Assembly (NCBI GenBank): GCA_002348615.1
Contig: DEBR01000002.1
Span: 245,441 to 309,440, forward strand
Length of the DNA: 64,000 nucleotides
From: Candidatus Saccharibacteria bacterium UBA2951
GTDB taxonomy: Bacteria > Patescibacteriota > Saccharimonadia > Saccharimonadales > Saccharimonadaceae
Direction of reading: 5' to 3'
This document shows positions 1 through 9,067 of this stretch, piece by piece; within the stretch, counting starts at the first letter, position 1; the number at the start of each line of letters is the position of its first letter. Both the position numbers and the translations under genes were made by a program. The notes beneath the pieces were generated by a model. The model did no database searches. It saw only the letters and a program-made list of their open reading frames with translations, and was not told the DNA's origin.

Positions 1-90
1 CACTCGGTTGAAAAGATCGAAAAAGCTATAAAACTCGATTTTATGATTCGTGAACAGGTTGCCGAACTTCGGGAGAAGTTATATGCCTAG
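1..90 (+). CDS. dnaA: DnaA C-terminal fragment (cut by window edge)
   Basis: The first 29 codons are open and end at TAG (88-90). The peptide begins HSVEKIEKAIKLD, which resembles the end of DnaA domain IV, where the DNA-binding signature (DHTTV-type) is followed by a helix containing a KI(E/A) stretch. Only the tail is visible, so no catalytic motif can be checked. The call rests on this short match and on the next gene being dnaN, the usual dnaA-dnaN order. DnaA is the replication initiator that binds boxes in the adjoining intergenic region. Confidence 0.75.
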   Translation, partial: HSVEKIEKAIKLDFMIREQVAELREKLYA

Positions 91-356
91 TCTAAATTCT
101 TGGGGAAAACATGGGGATGAGGTGTTGAATACGCCAGGTATTGTTTGTACACAAATATGCACAGGTGTGGGTTTTGGTAGTTTGAGTGATGTTGAAGCTA
201 GTGGAAATATCTACTTTTCCAACTACTTTTCCAATATTTATCCGAAGGGTTTTGCACGCGGTAAAAAGCCTGTTTTTAATCTGTTAAGTGCCGTGTTTTC
301 CCCATTTTCCACACCCCTTATTATTAACGAAACGAACTGAAAGGAATTAAATAACA
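91..356. other. Candidate replication origin (dnaA-dnaN intergenic)
   Basis: This 266-bp gap between dnaA and dnaN holds a perfect tandem 12-bp repeat CTACTTTTCCAA (211-222 and 223-234). It also holds a DnaA-box-like TTTTCCACA (305-313, one mismatch to TTATCCACA), a weaker TTATCCGAA at about 236-245, an inverted GTGGAAA near 201-207, and an AT-rich tract just before dnaN (about 313-355). The position and box cluster fit oriC. An open frame at 50-340 crosses the region but overlaps dnaA and resembles nothing. Whether this gap is the functional origin is inference. Confidence 0.6.
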
Positions 357-1460
357 ATGGAAGTAACAGTTACCCAAGAAAACCTCAGCTTCGCACTTAA
401 TAATACAAGCAGAATAGCAAGCAGTAAGGCGGGGCTTCCTATTTTGAGTAATATCTTACTTCGGACCGATAGCTCACGTCTTCTCATCGCAGCCACAAAT
501 CTGGAAGTCGCTTCGTCACACCGAATTGGTGCGAAGGTAATTAAGCCTGGTTCAATCACAATTCCCGCGAAATTACTTAGCGATTTCATACAAAACCTTC
601 CAAAAGAACAAATTACACTGAAGGTTGCGAATAATAAACTACATATTTCTGCTAAAAACTCATCATCGACCATTAACGGCATCGCAGACGATGAGTTTCC
701 TGAACTTCCAGTTATCGACGACAAAAAAGCGATCAGCTACAACCTTTCATCGGATGATTTTAAGCACTCTGTTTCTCAAACGGTTATAGCCGCCAGTAGC
801 GATTCAACGCGCCCAATACTCACGGGGGTGTATTGGCATTCGTTCGAAAAAAACCTTTACCTTGCGGCAACGGACGGATATCGCTTAACTGAGCGTCGTA
901 TTGTCGCGACGAAAAGCGACGTTGAGGCAGTTATTCCAACCTCAACACTTCAAGAGGTGTTACGCACACTCCGTGATGACATTAATGAAATAGAAGTGCT
1001 ATTTGATGAAACGCAGGTCACCTTCCGTTTAGCGGAAGTCGAGATTACAAGCAGATTAATAGACGGCAACTTCCCCGACTACCGGCAACTTATTCCATCG
1101 TCCACCGAAAGCTCGTTTACTGTGAGCCGTTCTGAATTAATGAGGATTATTAAAATCGCCGGCCTGTTCGCTCGTGAATCGGGTGGTGGAATAACATTGA
1201 ACCTTGACGTGGACGCGTCGCGGCTTACGGTGCATTCAATCGCATCAGAGGTGGGCGAAAACTCATCAGAAATTGAGGTAAAAGCCAAAGGGCAATCAGG
1301 CAGTGTCAGTTTGAACTCTCGCTACCTCACTGACGCTTTGAATGCCGTAACATCAGACGAAGTGTCATTCGGGTTTTCAGGAAAGCTCGCACCTTGTGTG
1401 CTGGAAGAATCAATCAAAGATCCGAACTACAAACATATTATTATGCCACTTAAGAGTTAG
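357..1460 (+). CDS. dnaN: DNA polymerase III sliding clamp (beta)
   Basis: The 367-aa product has normal beta-clamp length and the three-domain pattern. It begins MEVTVTQENLSFALNNTSRI and continues with AGLPILSNILLRTDSSRLLIA, then ATDGYRLTERRI near the middle, and ends with the family-typical stretch NPNYKHIIMPLKS-like (DPNYKHIIMPLKS here). The clamp encircles DNA and tethers polymerase and repair factors. An AAGGA ribosome site lies about 10 nt before the ATG. It follows the origin region in the classic dnaA-dnaN order. Its TAG stop shares 4 bp (TTAG, 1457-1460) with the stop of the convergent gene on the other strand. Confidence 0.97.
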   Translation: MEVTVTQENLSFALNNTSRIASSKAGLPILSNILLRTDSSRLLIAATNLEVASSHRIGAKVIKPGSITIPAKLLSDFIQNLPKEQITLKVANNKLHISAKNSSSTINGIADDEFPELPVIDDKKAISYNLSSDDFKHSVSQTVIAASSDSTRPILTGVYWHSFEKNLYLAATDGYRLTERRIVATKSDVEAVIPTSTLQEVLRTLRDDINEIEVLFDETQVTFRLAEVEITSRLIDGNFPDYRQLIPSSTESSFTVSRSELMRIIKIAGLFARESGGGITLNLDVDASRLTVHSIASEVGENSSEIEVKAKGQSGSVSLNSRYLTDALNAVTSDEVSFGFSGKLAPCVLEESIKDPNYKHIIMPLKS

Positions 1461-2191
1461 TGGGTATCTGGGTCAGAATACTTCTCGTATAAGTACGGGT
1501 TATCATAAATAATCGTATACTTTTCGGGGTTGCCGCCGTTTTCTTTGATTTTCTCTAATACTTCTTGCCTATACCGTTCAGCGGTTTCGTTACTGACTCG
1601 TGTAACAACCCCACCGCGGTCATAGTCAGGAACTTCCTCGAAGAACTTAATATTCAATATGGCCGTTCGGCTACTCGTGTCAACAGTAGCATCGATTTGC
1701 CACCGTTCATTAAAAATCGGAAAGACACTTCGTGAAATAAACAAATCATCAACCTGACCACTATTGCTTTTATCTACCTGCTTGCGCCGTTCTTCTTCGG
1801 ATAGCTTATTAAAATCTATATATTTTGGTACAAAAGATCGTTCAATACTATTAATACTGAACCCAAACCACTCTGACTTAATCCCCTCCATAGTAATGGA
1901 ATATGTGGAGCCACTCTCTAAGGGCTTGTTTAGCGGTATAACGACATCCCTACCGTTAATAGAAGGTTCAACCGGAATCGCATCAACCGACACTTGTTTG
2001 ATTGACTTCACCGGCTGTGAGAAATGATACCGAATTTCGGTTGACGAATCGGCCACGGCACCGAGTGACGGGGTGGTACTTTTAAGCCTGAATACTAAAT
2101 TGTCATAACAGACATATAGAACGATTAAAGCTAAAAGTAGCAAACCAGCCCTAATAGCAAGTTTTCGAATATCGTACCTTTGTGTATCCAT
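1457..2191 (-). CDS. Membrane-anchored protein with Ig-like domain, last gene of T4SS block
   Basis: This 244-aa protein has a basic N-terminus and one membrane segment (about residues 12-30, AGLLLLALIVLYVCY). The extracytoplasmic part contains a beta-rich stretch of about 75 residues with TEIRYHFSQPVKSI and LESGSTYSITMEGI, which resembles SbsA-type bacterial Ig-like folds. The C-terminal half is charged and has no recognised motif. The start ATG overlaps the upstream gene's stop by one base (TAATG), so it is probably translationally coupled to the GH43/CHAP protein. A structural or adaptor role on the cell surface is inference from the operon; no enzyme motif is seen. Confidence 0.65.
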   Translation of the reverse strand: MDTQRYDIRKLAIRAGLLLLALIVLYVCYDNLVFRLKSTTPSLGAVADSSTEIRYHFSQPVKSIKQVSVDAIPVEPSINGRDVVIPLNKPLESGSTYSITMEGIKSEWFGFSINSIERSFVPKYIDFNKLSEEERRKQVDKSNSGQVDDLFISRSVFPIFNERWQIDATVDTSSRTAILNIKFFEEVPDYDRGGVVTRVSNETAERYRQEVLEKIKENGGNPEKYTIIYDNPYLYEKYSDPDTH

Positions 2192-4413
2192 TACTTCAAA
2201 CTCCCAAACCCTTCAATTGCTGAACTGCCAACCTTATATGAGCCACGGCCGACACCGTTTCCATTCCCTGTGTTATCTGTCGCGGTGTTTCCGGAGATAG
2301 TGAAGATTGTATCACCCTCTACTTTTTCTACGATTCCAGTATGGCTGATTCCCATCGTATAAACATCGCCTGGCTTTGGCTTGACCCCGGGACCATTGTC
2401 GGTCCAGGTTCCATTTGCTTTAAACCAACTTCGCACTCCATCGACACTCGCGATTCGCCAACCGCCGGATAAGCCGCCAGTGAACGGTGAACCCGCCTGA
2501 TTATATACCCAACTGACGAAATCGGCGCACCAGTATTCAAGAGTGCTGTCCGTGTACTTATCAACCTCTTTACCACAGCTACCGTCGCGGCTTGGGTTAC
2601 CAGCATCACACCCTAACGGGTCTTCTTTAACGCCTTTATTTAATTCAGCCTGCGCAATTGAGACGATATCACCTCCGCCACTCGTGCTAACACACCCTCC
2701 TCCAGGCTGAGTTGGGGTATCGGATAAGGTGGATGGTGCTGCGCCATTCCCGTACAACCCGAAGATCTCATTCGCTAATTGTACTCGTCCTCTCTGTGCT
2801 GTTTCACTCTGGTCTTTCGGGCGTTCGAATTTTGTCATGAAGCTTCGCGCCGATCCTTCTATGGTTGTTTGTCTTTTTAAATCATCTCCGGCGGCCTTCT
2901 CGCTGATTTTTCCGCCCGTTCCAGTTCCTTCGAGCTGTTCCCAAAGAAATTGAAGTTGGTGGTCAAGAGTATCAATTTGCGCGTACGTCTTTCCAGCGTC
3001 CAGGGATGGATTAATCATTTTCGAGGGTGGTGTCCACTGGACGATACCCCACCCGGATGAACTATTCCTGACCGCCCTTGACGACGTCCTCACGCTCGCG
3101 TCAGTGCCTTGTTTGCGCATTGGTAGGACGCCGGATTCAGCCTTCATATTACCGACGATACCAGCAGTCTGCTGGGCTGAGTAACCCTTCCCCACGAAGA
3201 AATTAAACGCTTTCTCTGCCTCGGTTGAACCAGTCAGTGACGAAATGGACCCGGTCGTGCACACACAACTACTTGAACTCGTATTGTTAGTCGCAGCCGC
3301 TGCCGCGTCACCAGTACCGGTCTGTTGGGAACTGGACGGCCCATTACCTCCATTCACTACCGGCCAACCCTGGGCGTCGTATGTCAGCTTGTCTACATTT
3401 AGAGAACGAACTTGTCGCTCACCGTTATAGTACCCGTGATACACGATCCAATCGGTGTTCGTACTATCAGTAATAATCGAATGGTGGCCTGGGTAGACGA
3501 TCGGCGGCTTTCCTTCGAGTATTGGGCGCATACTATTGTTGGGTGTATAGTTACCGTTCACAGTTCTAGACCTGGCGACAAGCACACGGTAGGCTGGAGC
3601 GCCATCTTTGACGTCGTAATGTCCCTGAGAATATGTTAGGTAATACCATCCATTCCGTTTTATAACCCAGGACCCTTCGATAGTGGCACTGCTTCCCACG
3701 CCACCACGCGTCAGTAGTTGTTTCGACGACCCGGTAGGCCTAAGGGTATTGCCATCGAACGTCAGTTTAATAACATTAATTGCACCACCACCCCAGAACA
3801 TCCAAGGTGTCCCGTCGTCGTCGACGAATATATGCGAGTCGATACTATAGGCATATGGTAGATTTAATTTCCCTTTGAACACAAAGGGTCCGCCAGCGGA
3901 GTTCCCGACTGCATAAGCAATTTTTGGGCTTCCGCCGGCTGGGATTTCTGGCGTACCTGTAGGAATAGTGTAGGTCAGCACGTATTTGTTGCCGATCTTG
4001 ACCACATCGGGCGCCCACTTGGCGCCGCCAGCTTCATTCGGCGCACCATTCAATCTCCAGTTGCTGTCGACGCGCTTCCAGTGAGCCATATCGTTCGATT
4101 CAAGTAACACTCCTCCGGTCGCGTAAACATAAAACATGCCATCGTCGCCACTGATAATCGCTGGGTCGGGAGCACTTTCCTTATAAACCGGGTTGCTGAA
4201 CGCGCTAACCGAGCCTGTGCCGCCTAACTCTCCCGTACCACACGTTTCCTTGGTGTTGTAGTAGAAAATATTATTCGATATGGCGAATTGTTCATCGAAC
4301 TGCTCTTCGTCGCCGACCGCGCCAACGTTCACAGACGAGAAGATGACAACCAGGGCACTCAAAATCGGAATGAATCTTTTCCGTATAAATATCCATTTAC
4401 GTAATGACATCAT
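2191..4413 (-). CDS. Secreted GH43 + phage-tail-lysozyme + CHAP cell-wall hydrolase
   Basis: The 740-aa protein starts at the ATG that overlaps the upstream stop as ATGA; a GTG 12 nt earlier is a less likely start. A basic, hydrophobic N-terminus (about 5-32) looks like a signal or anchor. Residues about 70-360 form a GH43-type five-blade propeller with all three catalytic acids in context: DPAII (base), YSIDSHIF (Asp) and ATIEGSW (acid). Next, about 400-560 has AEKAFNFFVGKGYSAQQTAGIVGN, resembling the phage-tail lysozyme family. The last 160 residues are CHAP-like, with Cys in YWCADFVSWVYN and His in GISHTGIVEKV. GH43 enzymes cut arabinan or xylan; lysozyme and CHAP domains cut peptidoglycan. 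The combination sits inside the T4SS operon, so it probably acts on a wall during contact with another cell (inference). Confidence 0.8.
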   Translation of the reverse strand: MMSLRKWIFIRKRFIPILSALVVIFSSVNVGAVGDEEQFDEQFAISNNIFYYNTKETCGTGELGGTGSVSAFSNPVYKESAPDPAIISGDDGMFYVYATGGVLLESNDMAHWKRVDSNWRLNGAPNEAGGAKWAPDVVKIGNKYVLTYTIPTGTPEIPAGGSPKIAYAVGNSAGGPFVFKGKLNLPYAYSIDSHIFVDDDGTPWMFWGGGAINVIKLTFDGNTLRPTGSSKQLLTRGGVGSSATIEGSWVIKRNGWYYLTYSQGHYDVKDGAPAYRVLVARSRTVNGNYTPNNSMRPILEGKPPIVYPGHHSIITDSTNTDWIVYHGYYNGERQVRSLNVDKLTYDAQGWPVVNGGNGPSSSQQTGTGDAAAAATNNTSSSSCVCTTGSISSLTGSTEAEKAFNFFVGKGYSAQQTAGIVGNMKAESGVLPMRKQGTDASVRTSSRAVRNSSSGWGIVQWTPPSKMINPSLDAGKTYAQIDTLDHQLQFLWEQLEGTGTGGKISEKAAGDDLKRQTTIEGSARSFMTKFERPKDQSETAQRGRVQLANEIFGLYGNGAAPSTLSDTPTQPGGGCVSTSGGGDIVSIAQAELNKGVKEDPLGCDAGNPSRDGSCGKEVDKYTDSTLEYWCADFVSWVYNQAGSPFTGGLSGGWRIASVDGVRSWFKANGTWTDNGPGVKPKPGDVYTMGISHTGIVEKVEGDTIFTISGNTATDNTGNGNGVGRGSYKVGSSAIEGFGSLK

Positions 4414-7400
4414 ACCCGTCCACACCCTCTTGAAGTCTTGCCAACCAACTGTTGCCAGTTGACGGATGTCTTATTAGCCAGCGCCAAAAATACGTCTTGC
4501 GGACAAATATAGTTGCCCTTGTACGCCATACCGATATGCAAATGAGCGCCATACACATTACAGCCAAGCGTTCCAACTTCCATGATTTGCTGACCGGCGC
4601 GAACGGTTTCGCCTTTCTTGAATCTCTTATTCTTTCCGTGCATATAGGCGATGCCAAGTGTGCCGCCGTCAACTGATGACTTGATCGCTATACCATCTTC
4701 CGCGCCACAAAGACTGGTCGAGGTGACGGTGCCGTCCATCATAGCGTAAACCGGTGTTCCGACATCTGCGCTTATGTCCGCGGCGATATATGGTCCCTTG
4801 CCGTTGGTTCCCATATTATCTCCACCCCAGGCGGTTCCGGTAGAACCGTGACTATTAAGCCAGTCTACTTTGTTGGTGTTATACCTTGATTTATCAAGGG
4901 GCCATGCGAGTTCCCCACTTTGCGCTCCTCCCGACCCAGGAACGACCAGCTTGCCATAATGTACCATGTGGGGGCTGCTATTTGTGGACGGGTCCCGGAA
5001 TTCCTTCGCCCACTCCACTTTTACGCCCGGAGTGGCATAAATATAATCTACCCCCTGGTACCCTTCATGGTCTGTTAAGCATGGTTGTTGTCTCCCACCG
5101 ATTACCATAGACATCAGACCGTTCTGCTTGAACATACAGTAAAGTAGGTTGTTCTGGTTGAATTGGTATGTCACGTTCTTCGTTCTTCGGACGCCCGTTC
5201 CCTCATTAAAGTCGCCACTAAAGAATATTGGCACGCCAGGGTTCGAGGCCTTAAGGGTACGCACCTTCTCGACGTATATTTTAGCGGACTCATAGCGCTT
5301 CTGGGGTGCGTTTACTGCTCCGCAGCAACTAGCTAAATTATGGGTGTTCATGACGATAATGGTCTGACCCGTATTTATGTCCTGGAACCAGACGATCGGG
5401 AGGTTCGCGCGTCCACCTCCTTTTGTTCGCTCACCATCGTTACCGCAAGCACGAGCTTCTTGGTACTCAGTCTTGTGGTTATAGCTCGGCACATCGATAA
5501 CCTCAGATTTAACGACTTTGAATTTGTTGGACTGGTAGAATATACTTCGTCCCCTAGTACAAAAGTTTGAATTAGACTCACCTCTCTGAACGTCTGGATA
5601 AACCTTATATCCACTCTTCCCAAGCTCGCTTTTTAAGGGGAAGTAGTTCGCTTCACCTATTTCTTGCATACCAACTATGTCCATCTTCTCGCCTAGAATT
5701 TTCTGCGCAGCTGCTCCGGCATCACCCCTAGTAGGTTGATTATAGGTACCCATAACGAAGCTGGTTCCTGCACCAGTACTTTCGGCCGAACCGGGTATGA
5801 CGACGTTTGCGAAGATGGTCGGGTGGTCGGAGCCGTTGCTTGTGTAGCCGCCCTTGACTGAATCGAATGATATCACCTGCATTTCTGGTGTCAGGTAAAT
5901 ATGGTCTATGAAGTTACGATCACCTCTTGGGGGTGGGTTCGGGCATTTTGCTGGCCTAGGGATTGACAGGTCGTATGCGTCATTCAGGCCGCCCTTCGTC
6001 AGCACACAGTACGCAAGTTTTTCATTTGTACTTGCACCTGCACCCTGATCTTTCGTATACCCGGAATTGAAGTCACCAGTGAGAATAACCGGAGCATCGG
6101 TCTTTAATTGATTAACGGTTGCCAAATGTGCCAGTGCATTTTGGTAGCGGGTCTCAGAGTCACCCTCCCCGCGGTTAATCGGGTCGTGCACATTCATAAC
6201 ATAGAACGGTTGCTGTGTTGCATTGTCTTCAAGTTTGACCCACGGTTCCTCGATTTGACCACCAAAGTATACCGTTTTCCAGGTCCCTTGGTCTATCTTC
6301 GTAAAGCGTGCCTTACTCCAACCAATACTGTCCGAGTCTTTACCGTGGTTGGAGAGCTCGAATTCTGGCATTTTTTCTGCCAGGCGTTGGTGTTGCTTCG
6401 GTTCGAATTCTTGGAAGCCTACTACCTCTAGGTTGTTATCTCGGATGGTGTTGATGGTGTAAACCATCCGGTCTTCCCAGTTCTTGTTCGGACGGCTGTC
6501 TTCGCCGGGCGCGTCGGTGTGGCTAGCGCCACGGACGTTGAATGACCCGACTTTTAGCTCGCTACCTCCGGTTGTTGCTGCGGTCGTCAATTCGCTATCG
6601 AAGTCGTTGTCTAGACCTTCGTCGGCGCTCTGGTCGACATAAAACAATGCGAACATAGTGTTGCGCTTCTCGTTTGCGCCACCTTGTCCGACAACACAAT
6701 CAGTGCCCGGATCGCCCGCTCCGCCGTCTTCGGTGTACGCGTCTCCGATTGATGTTTTACGGTCGATACACCGTTCGATATACGAGGCGTACTCACCTTG
6801 CGGGGTGGCGTCCGTCTCGGTTATATAATTTCCTTTAATCATGTAATCAAGCACTTCATCAGGGTCGACTTCTTTGTCGGGTAGCATGTAGCGCAAATTG
6901 CAGAATGGATCGGCGGCGTAGTCTTTGTATTCATTGTCATCGCACTGGCTGAATTGAGGTAAATCGCTGTCGGCCGATGAGGTCGGTGGACGTGTTAGTG
7001 ACGACAATGTAGTTGTAACAAGCGACGCGGCGGCAAGCCCGGACGATCCGACAGCCTGCATCTTGGTAGAATATGGCAATATCGTGCTGACGATACTGCC
7101 AAGGAAGGTATTGCGGCTGGTTGGGTCAAAAGGGCTGCGCGATGCACGGTCGGCTGCGTTATACTCGGCCATCAACTTGTTCGTCTGCTGATTGTAATCG
7201 GCGTAAGTTGACTGAGTAGCTACGCGTAAGCCACGCCCCTGGGAAGCCTCGGCGTTATAGCCACCCCAGCCGGATGTGATGGCGTTACCGGTCTCATTGC
7301 CATTCTCATCACCTTTTATGACATCCCCTTTTACCATATCGATGAGCTTCGGCTGGATGAGCGCGAACGCGATTGAGATCGTGACGCTTGCCGCAGCGCC

Positions 7401-9017
7401 TAATGCGGCACCGGCACCAAGTGAGGTTCCCCCGCTGAAGAATGCGATGACCGCTCCGGCCGCCGCCAGCCCAAACACCAACGCCTGCCCCTTCCAGCTT
7501 TTTGTGAACTTACATACCGAGTCGGCTGCCTGAACAGTATCGGGCTTACCAGCTGTCAGGAATTTTACGAACTTGGTCATCATATTGTCATTAAGCAGCT
7601 GCCCGTTGACGTAACGGCTTGTCTCGTTCTGGATGAGGCCTTTTTCGGATAGCTTCTCAGGGTCTTTCTCGTTTGCGAGTGCTTCGAATGATGCCGGCTG
7701 GAACACGTCACCGTACGCGGCGAACTTGAAGCCGTCCGAGTCGAGGGCGGCCTTGCCTTCACTGTTGGGCTGCGTAAGTTTGTCGCCAAAGAATGCCATT
7801 TCTTCCTGGGTCAAATCACCATACTTCTGCTTATGTGAAATTTTCATGAACTCATAAGAGTATCGGATTAATTGTCGCTGTTGATATATTTTCGCGGCAA
7901 AGCCGGCCACTCGAATCATCACCCACCCTGTGCAAACGGTATCGATAGCGCCAGCACCGAGTGCTGTCGATGTTAAAGCGCTTTTCAGAGTAGATTTGAC
8001 GGCTGCTTTTGATACCTTTTCGGCAAGCTTATTCCGGCCGAGCGACTCATCTATAAGCGAATTAAGGCGCTCGCCCTCTGCCTTGGTGTAGGTGTTGCCT
8101 TCAGAGTCGGAATAGGTGCCATCCTTATTCTTCGTTAACTTTTTACCGTCAGTTGGTAAGTCGGTATCTCCAGAGGCTGTCTTTTTTAGATCTTCTTCCA
8201 TCTTCTTGCGATCGGTGGACGATTTGACATTACTGCTCTTCTTTATCCCAAGCTTCGCTCTCACTTTGGCGGAAATTTTGTCAGAAAAAGCCGCATATAG
8301 CGGATCGTATCCCTTACGAAGGGCCGACCGAAGCGCCGGGTTGGTGCGCGCCCTCTTTACCAGGTCGCGCGCCGCGATTTCGTCTCCATCGAACACGAAG
8401 TGTGTCGGTTTTATGCGTCCAGGTATAATACTTCTGTCACCTTTTATCTCGACACCTGCGGCCTTGAGGCGCTTGGCGAATCCGGAGTTTTCACGGATGG
8501 TCTGATACTTACACCTAATAGTGACGGTGCCACACATTCCCTTGGTAATTTTTGATCCATATTTTTTCTTAAGTAAAAGCGTAGAACGGGCGTCAAGTGC
8601 TGCTAGCTGGTCGTTGATCTTACCAGTCAAAGTCTCTGACAACTGCTGCAGTAGAAGAGCTGGTGAAAAAATAATTGCCAAAATGGTCGGCAGGCCTGCT
8701 CCGAGGGCAAGAATGACTGCGAGCGGCCCGCGCTTTTTCAGTATCGTCTTTAGGCTAGCGGTTTGTTTTTTCTCGGCTCCGCCACGCCCTACGTATAAGC
8801 CACTTGTCAGCGCTTCTTCGCGCTGGCGAACATCATCTATGTTCTTAAGATTGTCGTCTGACGCGGTGTCGTAAGACCCCAATTGCTTGTCGGCGCCAGT
8901 CAACTTTTTGTCGAGCGCCTTTTGCTCGCGCTCAGACAGGCCGTGGTCCTCAATACGCCCGAGCGTCGGGCGGATGTCGGGTTCAATTTCGGGATGTTGA
9001 TTCCTGTCAGGTTCCAT
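4410..9017 (-). CDS. Giant T4SS-linked protein: membrane region + two EEP nuclease domains + degenerate M23 domain
   Basis: This protein has 1535 aa. The N-terminal 90 residues are charged and probably cytoplasmic. A membrane segment (about 95-120) follows, then a long soluble stretch, further hydrophobic segments (about 345-365, 510-560) and an Ala/Thr-rich segment near 660. Domain EEP1 (about 819-1076) keeps the endonuclease/exonuclease/phosphatase motifs: SFNVRG, GFQEFEP, MNVHDP, LTGDFNSG, IDHIYL, GSDHPT. EEP2 (about 1077-1368) has TYNQPTRGD, GMQEIGE, MNTHN, SGDFNEG and VDYIYA, but SPH where SDH is expected, so it may be weak or inactive. The last 167 residues are M23/LytM-like: the HxH (GAHLHIG) and Asp are present, but the first zinc-ligand His is replaced in GPYIAADIS. 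It lies downstream of virB4. The role as an exported nuclease/wall protein is inference. Confidence 0.8.
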   Translation of the reverse strand: MEPDRNQHPEIEPDIRPTLGRIEDHGLSEREQKALDKKLTGADKQLGSYDTASDDNLKNIDDVRQREEALTSGLYVGRGGAEKKQTASLKTILKKRGPLAVILALGAGLPTILAIIFSPALLLQQLSETLTGKINDQLAALDARSTLLLKKKYGSKITKGMCGTVTIRCKYQTIRENSGFAKRLKAAGVEIKGDRSIIPGRIKPTHFVFDGDEIAARDLVKRARTNPALRSALRKGYDPLYAAFSDKISAKVRAKLGIKKSSNVKSSTDRKKMEEDLKKTASGDTDLPTDGKKLTKNKDGTYSDSEGNTYTKAEGERLNSLIDESLGRNKLAEKVSKAAVKSTLKSALTSTALGAGAIDTVCTGWVMIRVAGFAAKIYQQRQLIRYSYEFMKISHKQKYGDLTQEEMAFFGDKLTQPNSEGKAALDSDGFKFAAYGDVFQPASFEALANEKDPEKLSEKGLIQNETSRYVNGQLLNDNMMTKFVKFLTAGKPDTVQAADSVCKFTKSWKGQALVFGLAAAGAVIAFFSGGTSLGAGAALGAAASVTISIAFALIQPKLIDMVKGDVIKGDENGNETGNAITSGWGGYNAEASQGRGLRVATQSTYADYNQQTNKLMAEYNAADRASRSPFDPTSRNTFLGSIVSTILPYSTKMQAVGSSGLAAASLVTTTLSSLTRPPTSSADSDLPQFSQCDDNEYKDYAADPFCNLRYMLPDKEVDPDEVLDYMIKGNYITETDATPQGEYASYIERCIDRKTSIGDAYTEDGGAGDPGTDCVVGQGGANEKRNTMFALFYVDQSADEGLDNDFDSELTTAATTGGSELKVGSFNVRGASHTDAPGEDSRPNKNWEDRMVYTINTIRDNNLEVVGFQEFEPKQHQRLAEKMPEFELSNHGKDSDSIGWSKARFTKIDQGTWKTVYFGGQIEEPWVKLEDNATQQPFYVMNVHDPINRGEGDSETRYQNALAHLATVNQLKTDAPVILTGDFNSGYTKDQGAGASTNEKLAYCVLTKGGLNDAYDLSIPRPAKCPNPPPRGDRNFIDHIYLTPEMQVISFDSVKGGYTSNGSDHPTIFANVVIPGSAESTGAGTSFVMGTYNQPTRGDAGAAAQKILGEKMDIVGMQEIGEANYFPLKSELGKSGYKVYPDVQRGESNSNFCTRGRSIFYQSNKFKVVKSEVIDVPSYNHKTEYQEARACGNDGERTKGGGRANLPIVWFQDINTGQTIIVMNTHNLASCCGAVNAPQKRYESAKIYVEKVRTLKASNPGVPIFFSGDFNEGTGVRRTKNVTYQFNQNNLLYCMFKQNGLMSMVIGGRQQPCLTDHEGYQGVDYIYATPGVKVEWAKEFRDPSTNSSPHMVHYGKLVVPGSGGAQSGELAWPLDKSRYNTNKVDWLNSHGSTGTAWGGDNMGTNGKGPYIAADISADVGTPVYAMMDGTVTSTSLCGAEDGIAIKSSVDGGTLGIAYMHGKNKRFKKGETVRAGQQIMEVGTLGCNVYGAHLHIGMAYKGNYICPQDVFLALANKTSVNWQQLVGKTSRGCGRV

Positions 9018-9067
9018 AACGGACTAGATTTTTAGTTTTGGCCCAAACCCCTCACGGTTTGTCATTA

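Noticed and set aside
50..340. 96-codon open frame across the dnaA end and origin region
   Set aside because: It overlaps the dnaA tail in another frame, resembles no protein, and covers the DnaA-box repeats expected to be non-coding.
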